Shown here piece after piece: positions 57,901 to 64,000 of a stretch of DNA of 64,000 nt. The notes beneath the pieces were generated by a model, which worked only from the letters and a program-made list of their open reading frames with translations, ran no database searches and was not told the origin of the DNA. Made by a program: the position numbers and the translations under genes. The stretch is from positions 248,001 through 312,000 of the forward strand of contig NW_020312013.1 of the NCBI RefSeq assembly GCF_003144115.1. Reading direction: 5' to 3'. Positions within the stretch are counted from its first letter, which is position 1. The number at the start of each line of letters is the position of its first letter. The stretch comes from Tilletiopsis washingtonensis (taxonomy: Eukaryota; Basidiomycota; Exobasidiomycetes; Entylomatales).

Positions 57901-59769
57901 AAGGGCGGCCTCGTCTTCGAGCCGAAGCGCGGCCTGTACGACAAGTACATCATCGTCATGGACTTCAACTCGCTCTACCCGTCCATCATCCAAGAGTTCA
58001 ACATCGACTTCACGACCGTCGACCGCGCGGCGTGCAACGCCAACATGGACGACATCGACCAGCTGCCCGACGTGCCCTCGTCGGACGTCAAGCAAGGCGT
58101 GCTGCCGCGGCTCATTGCCACGCTCGTGGCGCGCCGACGACAGGTGAAGAGCCTGATGAAGGACCGCAAGGCGACGCCGGCACAGCAGCTGCAGTGGCAG
58201 ATCAAGCAGCTCGCCCTCAAGCTCACGGCCAACTCGATGTACGGCTGCCTCGGCTTCGAGATGAGCCGCTTCTACGCCCGGCCACTCGCGGCGCTCACCA
58301 CCTTCAAGGGCCGTGAGGTGCTCATGGCGACGAAGGACCTCGCCGAGAGCCTCTCGCTCGACGTCATCTACGGCGACACTGACTCCGTCATGATCAACAC
58401 CAACGCGACGGACCTGGCCGAGGCGATGCGCATCGGCGGCGAGTTCCGCCGCGCTGTCAACGAGCGCTACCGCCTGCTTGAGATCGACATCGACGGCGTC
58501 TTCCAGCGCATGCTCCTTGTGCAGAAGAAGAAGTACGCCGCGCTGAAGATGGAGGACGGCAAGACGACCGTCGAGGTCAAGGGCCTGGACCAGAAGCGTC
58601 GCGAGTTCTGCGCTCTCAGCAAGAACGTCTCGAACTACGTGCTCGAGCAGATCCTCTCGGGCGAGGCCACCGAGACGGTCGTCGAGAAGATCCACGAGCA
58701 CCTGACGCAGGTCGGCGAGGAGGTGCGCGAGTCCAAGGTCGACCTGGAAGACTTCATCATCTACAAGCAGCTCGGCAAGAATCCGGCCGAGTACAGCACG
58801 TCGACGCCGCTGCCGCACGTCAAGGTCGCACTGCGCGCCATCGAGAAGGGCGAGAGCATGCGTGCCGGCGACGTCGTGCCGTATGTCTTCTGCCTCGGCG
58901 AGGACGGCTCGAGCGCTTCCAAGTCGGCACAGGCAGACCGTGCCTTCAGCCCGAACGACCTGCGGCGACCCGGCTCGACGCTGCGCATCGACTTTGAGCA
59001 CTACCTCGCGCTGCAGATCCTCCCGCCGGTCGAACGTCTGTGCGAGAACATCGAGGGCACCGACCGCATGCGCCTGGCCGAGTGCCTCGGCCTGGACGCG
59101 TCTCGCTACGCGACACACTCGGCCTCGGGCGCCATCGACCCGAGCAACGGCCGCGAGTTCGTCACGCTCGACAGCCAGGTGCCCGACGAGGTGCGCTACG
59201 CCAAGTGCGAGCAGCTCAAGCTTCGCTGCTCTGCGTGCGGCGAGGCGTCGAGCTTCGAGGGCCTGCAGGCCTGCTCCTCGGCGTCGGAGCAGCGCAAGGG
59301 CATGCTCTCGCGCGAGGGCATCGTGTGCACCAACGCCTCGTGCGGCGCTCAGTTCGGCCTGGCGAGCCTGGCCATCCAGCTCGAGCAGGCGATCCGCGCA
59401 CACATCGCTCGCTACTACGATGGCTGGAGCGCATGTACGGAGCCCAGCTGCTGCGCCCAGACGCGTCTCGCCGGCGTGTACGCCCGGAGATGTCTGGTCG
59501 ACGGCTGCGCCGGCAAGACGGAGCTGCGCTACGGCGACAAGGCCCTCTACACGCAGCTCTGCTACTTCGAGACGCTCTTCGACGTCACTCGCACGCGCGA
59601 GCTCACCAAGGGCCGCGCCAACCACGCCGACATCCTCGCCTGCTCTGCCATCAGCGGGCGGCAGCTGGATCACCTGCACGGCGTCGTCACGCGCTACCTC
59701 GAGCGGTCCGGACGCCGCTACGTCGGCCTGGACCGCCTCTTCAAGTCTCTCTACGTCCGCCCGGCCTGA
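54925..59769 (+). CDS. POL1: DNA polymerase alpha catalytic subunit
   Basis: B-family polymerase that extends RNA primers made by primase to start each Okazaki fragment. Exons 54925-55035 and 55132-59769; 1,582 residues, slightly longer than yeast Pol1 (about 1,470). The N-terminus (MSSRLFAKAGRLSALAALKA) and acidic, Ser/Ala-rich first 430 residues are disordered. The inactive exonuclease-like domain follows. Region II is VMDFNSLYPSIIQEFNIDFT (Asp at about 981), then LKLTANSMYGCLGFEMSRFY (motif B) and region I VIYGDTDSVMI (about 1115-1125). The C-terminus has two Cys clusters (CSACGEASSFEGL...CTNASCGAQF; CTEPSCCAQTR...CLVDGCAGKT) that bind zinc and the B subunit. NIDFTTV and YGDTDS place it in alpha rather than delta or zeta. 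Confidence 0.98.
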
Positions 59770-60050
59770 GCCAGAGCTCCGCCGGCATGCTCCATCTTCT
59801 CGCGACCATGTAACCTGACCCTGCACGCTCCATCTGTCTCTTTCTCTGCAAATGCATAACGATATCACGCGCGCCACTCAGACCGGATATCAGGCTGCAT
59901 TGCGTGTAGATGTGGAGCGTGAGAGGAGCGGTGCGAGAATGCGAATAGATGGTGACGAGGGAGGAGCGGCCGCGGGTGAGAATGAGGGCAAGAGACACGC
60001 GTGCTGCATGCGCGGGGCAGGTGACTTGAGCTGAGACGACGAGGCATGCT

Positions 60051-61376
60051 TTACAGCAGCAGGCCGGCGCCGACAAGAGCGACGGCGGCAACGGCGAGCG
60101 CCGACGACGCAGCACGACCCGAGACGGCGTTGTTGTAGCCGTGAGGGGTCGTGGCCTGGGCCGCCTCGGCAATGCCGCACGCCGCCTTGCGCGCCTTGCA
60201 CTCCAGCGAGCCGCCCGTGGCGTTGTACACGGCCCACAGGCGTGTGACGAGGACGGTGGCGTTCTGCGCCGGCGGGCCGCCGCTGAAGCGCGGGTTGCCG
60301 TCGCTCCAGGCGCTGATGGCGAGCGTGCCGGGCGTCTGCGGCACGTTCCTGGTGAGCACCTCCGTGTACTCGTCGTTGAGGCCGAACACGACGGCCGACG
60401 AGTTCCAGATGTACGACCACGTGTTGCTCGACTGCGCGAGAGGGCGTGTGAGCGGACGAGAGCTCACTCGCTGTATGGGCGCGACTTACGCTTGCGAGGT
60501 CGACGCCGCTGGCCGGAGTGATCTCGGAGTACGTCGACGGATCCGCTTGGCCGTTTGCCTGTCGAAGGCGAGGGTGAGGACAGCGACAAGGAAAAGCGAC
60601 TCCTTCTACACACCATGTAGAGCTGCGGCTTCACCGACGTCCGGAGGCGCTGCGTGCCGTTCCCCGTCGTGACGTACTGGGAGAGAGGTCAGCTAGGTGC
60701 AGCCTGAGCAGCTGGACCAGACACACCTCCATATCCACCTCGTTTTCGTCTGACTCGTAGTTGTCTGTGAAGCGGAAAGTCAGTGGCGATGCGTGGTCTG
60801 TGTCATCTCAACCCCAACGCACAGAAGGCGTGAACGAGCTGAACAAGGTGGACAGCGTCAGCTTCGGAACAGCGCGGAGCAGCACACGCTCGACTTACTC
60901 CTGCGTCTGGCGTAGACTGAGTCTCAATGGTGTAGTGACCAAAGCCGAACTCCTTGCTGGAGGTGCAGAAGCGTCAGCCGCAGCCACTGGCAATTGCAGC
61001 AAATTGCCACGCACTGTTTAGTCAGGATGCCCGCCGACGGCACCTCGCCCTGGTCGTTTGCGGGCGAGACGGTGAGCTTGAGGCCTTCTGAGTCGACGCG
61101 CATGTTGTCTGGCTCGTAGGAGCGGGCGAGGCCGACAGGCCGCTTGATGTCGTAGGACATGACGACGAAGTCCCGCTCCACGTCTGCTCGGCTCATCGTG
61201 CGGAAGTCGCGCTCAAAGTAGTCTGTCCACATGGCCTGGTTCGGATCGGTGGTGTCGATGACACCGCAGTCGCACACGGCAATGCGCTGGCGGCGCGCCA
61301 GGGCAGGCAGCGAGAGGGCCGAGGCGGCCGTCGAGGCGGCTGCGAGCAGCGCAGCGGGGGCGAGGAGGCGCACCAT
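60051..61376 (-). CDS. GPI-anchored GH16 family glycoside hydrolase
   Basis: Cell-wall beta-glucan-active enzyme by family. Exons 61015-61376, 60899-60956, 60823-60838 (16 nt), 60727-60764, 60614-60676, 60490-60558, 60051-60431; 328 residues. A signal peptide (LAPAALLAAASTAASALSLP) is followed by LARRQ, a Kex2-like site. The jelly-roll core begins CDCGVIDTTDPNQAMWTDYF, has VDSEGLKLTVSP and FGFGHYTIET, then the catalytic ExDxE motif as NEVDMEY (E154, D156, E158). The strand just before it (GLVHAFYNYESDE) is made by joining a 16-nt exon. Later TWSYIWNSSAVVFGLNDEYT and PRFSGGPPAQNATVL suit the family. The tail GYNNAVSGRAASSALAVAAV then ALVGAGLLL is a GPI signal. It is not a Crh transglycosylase (no chitin-binding domain), and the exact substrate is unknown. 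It converges with POL1 (281 bp gap). Confidence 0.85.
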
Positions 61377-64000
61377 CGCGGAGGCGCAGATGAAGAAGGA
61401 AGAGAGGCGGAGGGAAACGGGCGGCGCTAGAGAATGCGGGTACTGAGATCGCTGCGGAGCGAGAGCGAGTGTGTGGGTGCGTCTTAAGACGAGGGCTGCA
61501 CGAGAGGGGTATGTTGTGGTGGTGGAGAGAAAGAAGCAGGCTGCGGATAATCCGGCCGCCGAAGGGGCGTCCTGGCTGGTACAGGCGAGGATCTGCTGGG
61601 GGTCCTGAGCTGCGCATCTCGCCCTCCCGAGGCGAGCTATGCTGCACCGCGGGAAGCCAGAGAACTCTAGATGCATCTCATTGCGCTTCCTCGCGGCCCA
61701 AGAGCAACACGGCGAGACCAACACCTGCGAGACGCTGCGCATTGCGTGCTCCCGTGGCGCTCGGCCTCGGCCTGGGCGGCGAGATGCGAGGTGGCCGGGC
61801 ATGCCGTGTGGTGCACCCCGTATGTTTGTCTGCCATGCCGAGCGGCGCCGCGCGGTGCAGCAGAGCAGGCCAAGGCTCGCCGCATCTTTGGAGCCTCGCC
61901 CTTCGCTTGGCACGACACGCCGTCGAGGCGCGAGCCGCGGAGGCTGCACTGCGGCTGCGGCGTGCGGCGGCTGCATCTTGCTTGGGGTGCTGCCTGCGGC
62001 TGCCGCTGCTTGCTGCGCGCTGCACGCTGCGAGCTGCACGGCCGCGGGTGCGGAGGCGGCCCTTTCGCGCCCCGCCAGCCGGCCGGCCGCAGCCGCTCCC
62101 GCTCGTCGAGGAGCCTCGTGCAACGCATGGCTCGCGAATGAGGCTCAGAGCGGCAATCTCTTCGATGCTCGCCGATACTCTCGCTGCCAAGGTGACGCTG
62201 ACACATGTAGCGAGCTCTAACACGGGGCGAGCTTCTGAGCGGGGCGCGCGCGCAGGCGGACGCGTCGCTGCTGCCGCGAGCGGGGGCGCGTCGCAGCGAG
62301 ACATCTCTCGACGACGAGCAGCTACTCTCGGAGGCCGTTTGGGAGCTCCCTTTATGGTCCAAAATCTCCTCTCCCGCTATGAGCATTGAGAAAGGCCCGA
62401 GCAAGACGAGGAGAGTGGACGATCTGGCGCGCCAAACTCAAGTTCGAGCGCACGCCCTTGCGCGCTGATTGAGCGTGACCCTCACCCGTCCGCTGTACAG
62501 GCTCGCTCCGCGGCCCCAAAGTGGGAGCAGGGGACGTCGCTCTAACTCTGATCATCTCTAAGCTGTCCCGCTGCCGTATGCCCTGCCGTCATGCCACGAG
62601 CGAGATGTGCCACGCCTCAGGTCCGTTCAGCCAACGTGCAGAACATTTGCAGAACGATGCGGACGCCTCAGCCGCAGTGGCGTTGGCATGGAAGATAGGC
62701 ACTCTCGACTGCTGCCGCGCTGCGAGACGGCCACGTCCGACGGCTTCCCGCTGCCAGTGGCTGAAGTCAGAGCTGCCCGTCGGTAGCGCTTCCTCGCCCG
62801 ACGGGGAGTCGAGTGCCCTCCGCTTGGCCGCCTCGCGACAGAACGTTTCCAGGCACGGGCTTGACGACGAGGGGGCAACGTGGGTCCATCGAGCATGGTA
62901 GCTCATCTGCAGCTGCTGCCTCTCCTCCTCAAGTCATGCGTGGAGTCGGCCTCAGCGAAGGTGGCTGGAATGCACACGGCAGCATCATCCTCACAGCGAG
63001 CTGTGCACACTCTCGCACGGATCGGGCCTCCGGAAAAGAAGGTCGGTCACATGATCCCTGCAGGCTGGCCGCTTGATGCAGCACGGACCCTCGCTGTGCC
63101 TAGCTCGAGACGAGACCACCATGCCTTCGGGCCTGCTCGACTTGTCTCTCCTTTGCTGGCTAGCATGCATGCTACGTCTCCTTCGCTGCCGGCGCGGCAT
63201 CCCTTCCACGCACCACGGCTTGCTGAGACGCGTCTCGCCACAGGCACAACGCTCCGGACCGCCGGGCACTAGGCCTGCCTAGCGTCGCTCGTCTGTGGTG
63301 CGCCAGAGCCTGCAGCCATCGCCTACTCACGCTGGCTGAGTGCCCGAGACCTCCGTTGGCTGCTCGGCTAGGCGAGCCGGAGGGGCGACTCGAACAGCCT
63401 CGGAGCACGCGCGATGCGAGGCATGCGGCGTGCGAAGACGCACCTTGGCAGCGAGTGTGCGCTGATGCTGCGGCCGAGCTGCGGCCGAGCATCGCGCTCA
63501 ATCAGCTACATGTGCCATGTGAGGCATGCTGGTGCTGAGCTCCCTGCGCCTGACAGCTTGATCAGGCAGCGCAGATGGGCCGTCAGGGTGCAGCTGTCGA
63601 GTACACGCGCCGCGACGGCGACGCAGCAGCAGGTGCAGCGCAGCGCTCAGTCAGAGAGCAGCATGCAGCTTCAATCAGGAGCATATTTCGCTTTGCCTCC
63701 GAGGCCGAGCCGCATGTTGCCCCTTGCGCTCGCTGCTGCTGCTGTGCTGCGACGTCTCGGAGGCCGGACGGGCTCCCCCGCCTGCACGCTGCACGCGCCT
63801 GCCAAGGCCGTCGCGCTGCGGTGACAGCAGAGCGCAGCTCCGCCACACGACACGCGCGGCCGGCGATCGGCGCCCGCCGCCAAGGGGCGGGCATATGCAC
63901 GAGCGGAGTGCAATCGAGTTAGGCTGATCCGCGATGGGCGGTGTTGCGACACGCGAGGGCGCAGCGCGGCAGTGCAGCTCACACGTGTATGCTGCTCAGG
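61377..64000. other. 2.6 kb gene-free region at the window end
   Basis: No gene is supported. The first 150 bp are probably the GH16 promoter. A minus-strand frame at 62,589-62,906 (MSYHARWTHVAPSSSS, then CREAAKRRALDSP) is more protein-like than average but has no family match or splice partners. ACGCGT also occurs here (near 62,259 and 63,230), which shows that this hexamer alone is not diagnostic. A gene whose start lies past 64,000 on the minus strand could enter this region, but I see no sign of one. Confidence 0.45.

Noticed and set aside
56323-59877. A 1,184-codon open frame antisense to POL1
   Set aside because: It mirrors the POL1 codons in a G/C-third-position gene, is Leu/Ala/Arg/Glu-rich without motifs, and POL1 itself is certain.
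63380-63410. ACTCGAACAGCC, a possible tRNA T-arm on the minus strand
   Set aside because: The five-base stems do not pair and no matching acceptor or anticodon arms were found.

Overview
The window reads as nuclear DNA of a filamentous or dimorphic basidiomycete yeast, most likely Ustilaginomycotina. The grounds are high GC with strong G/C third positions, many short spliceosomal introns (mostly 50-75 nt, donor GTGAGT/GTGCGT, branch CTGAC or CTAAC close to the acceptor), and fungal gene content (Rax1-type RGS protein, Sso syntaxin, GPI proteins, GH16). The group assignment is inference; nothing here fixes the species. I resolved 23 protein-coding genes, about 95 introns, and found no rRNA, convincing tRNA, CRISPR array or transposon.

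Layout. 1-1,924: 3' part of a VPS5-type sorting nexin. 2,244-3,787 (-): the PSTAIRE kinase CDK1. 4,663-6,306: CTP-dependent diacylglycerol kinase DGK1. Then a 3 kb gene-free stretch. 9,346-11,698: Rax1-like RGS membrane protein. 12,834-15,318: secreted repeat protein. 15,411-23,634: a DNA-repair-rich block with PNKP (-), a PB1/ZZ autophagy-receptor-like gene (+), UNG1 (+) and MMS2 (-). 24,348-25,512: Shr3-like ER protein. 25,775-29,521 (-): a 1,248-residue intronless protein of unknown function. Then a 3.7 kb gene-free stretch. 33,184-38,598: NADH pyrophosphatase NPY1 (+), scavenger decapping enzyme DCS1 (-) and ribosomal protein RPS4 (+). 40,105-42,202: syntaxin. 42,754-43,645 (-): small GPI protein. 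45,075-45,533: mitochondrial uS8m. 46,030-48,506 (-): propionyl/acetyl-CoA ligase. 49,033-49,973 (-): MCP1-like protein. 50,229-52,877: DBP4 helicase. 53,007-54,579 (-): a protein with a REV1-type BRCT domain and no polymerase. 54,925-59,769: DNA polymerase alpha POL1. 60,051-61,376 (-): GPI-anchored GH16 enzyme. The last 2.6 kb holds no gene I can support.

Themes. Several genes serve DNA replication and repair: PNKP (strand-break end cleaning), UNG1 (uracil excision), MMS2 (K63 ubiquitin in damage tolerance), POL1 and a REV1-like BRCT protein that shares a promoter with POL1. The MluI cell-cycle box ACGCGT occurs in the promoter regions of POL1, UNG1, PNKP, CDK1 and DBP4. The most unusual feature is gene architecture: exons of 4, 8, 10, 11, 14, 15, 16, 17, 18, 23 and 27 nt were needed to rebuild conserved proteins, including a 4-nt exon inside PNKP, a 4-nt exon carrying the RPS4 start codon, and an 8-nt exon inside the UNG1 active site. 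A GTCAGT/GTCAGC donor class recurs. Exon limits come from reading frame, splice signals and family motifs, not from transcripts.
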